A DNA stretch of 64,000 nt from Plazaster borealis (Eukaryota > Echinodermata > Asteroidea > Forcipulatida > Labidiasteridae). The translations under genes and the position numbers were made by a program. This document shows, piece by piece, positions 63,901-64,000 of the stretch. The number at the start of each line of letters is the position of its first letter. The stretch's first letter is position 1. The notes beneath the pieces were generated by a model. The model was not told the DNA's origin. It was given only the letters and a program-made list of their open reading frames with translations, and ran no database searches. The stretch spans positions 31,025 through 95,024 of the forward strand of contig JAJGQC010000342.1 of NCBI GenBank assembly GCA_021014325.1, read 5' to 3'.

Positions 63901-64000
63901 ATGATGAATAATGCAAGCTTACACACGTGGGGGACTTGCCTCAAAACAGAATACTGTGTGCATGGTATCGTGTTTGTAATGACATCTCTCCCAGAACCAA

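Overview
This 64 kb window is eukaryotic genomic DNA. It has no prokaryotic gene organisation: coding sequence is cut into short exons with GT-AG junctions, and most of the window is introns and mobile or tandem repeats. The best guess is an echinoderm, probably a sea star. Three things point there: deuterostome-type copies of RMI1 and DHX36, a TTAGGG-type telomere-like block, and dense short inverted-repeat elements with GGGCCCAATTT ends plus tRNA-headed SINEs that I associate with echinoderms. The species assignment is inference.

Two real genes can be assembled exon by exon. RMI1 (RecQ-mediated genome instability protein 1) runs on the minus strand from about 24.3 to 14.1 kb. Eight exons have fully compatible splice phases and end in a TGA. 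They cover the middle linker, the C-terminal OB fold and the C-terminal helix; the N-terminal exons were not found. The C-terminal end of a DHX36-like DEAH helicase lies on the plus strand from 45.0 to 47.7 kb in four exons, the last with a frameshift. Smaller coding pieces are the end of a Pro/Ser-rich exon at the left edge (1-142), a broken N-terminal part of a secreted or membrane leucine-rich-repeat protein (3.5-4.2 kb, minus), and one unidentified exon at 57.3-57.5 kb (plus). A degenerate BEL/Pao LTR retrotransposon lies at 41.2-43.6 kb (minus) and a LINE 3' fragment at 25.6-26.0 kb.

Layout. 0-5 kb: partial exon, tRNA-like SINE, GC-tract MITE, LRR relic. 5-11 kb: Mutator-like foldback elements with 9-bp target duplications, then a 1.7 kb element with an 8-bp target duplication that carries two minisatellites. 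Its empty site is preserved in a second copy of the host repeat at 29 kb. 12-24 kb: RMI1 with intronic SINEs, MITEs and a 114-bp array that multiplies one of its own splice donors. 28-31 kb: repeat copy B and unassigned DNA. 31.6-36.8 kb: a 5.2 kb array mixing CCCTAA, CCTAA and CCTGG units, followed by a GATT microsatellite. 38-44 kb: unassigned DNA, BEL/Pao, a palindromic 64-bp array. 45-48.3 kb: DHX36 with a minisatellite in an intron and a 49-bp array seeded at its stop codon. 49-51 kb: a MITE, a G-rich array, a SINE. 52.4-55.3 kb: a 2.9 kb palindromic foldback element built from palindromic satellites, with a 6-bp target duplication. 56-64 kb: a single-arm Mutator-like copy, the unidentified exon, two TTAA-flanked inverted-repeat elements, a SINE and a wide-spaced inverted repeat.

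The strongest new observations are repeat arrays seeded at gene signals (an RMI1 splice donor and the DHX36 stop codon), foldback elements whose boundaries can be fixed by target duplications or an empty site, and the mixed telomere-like array whose left border sequence reappears near its right end.
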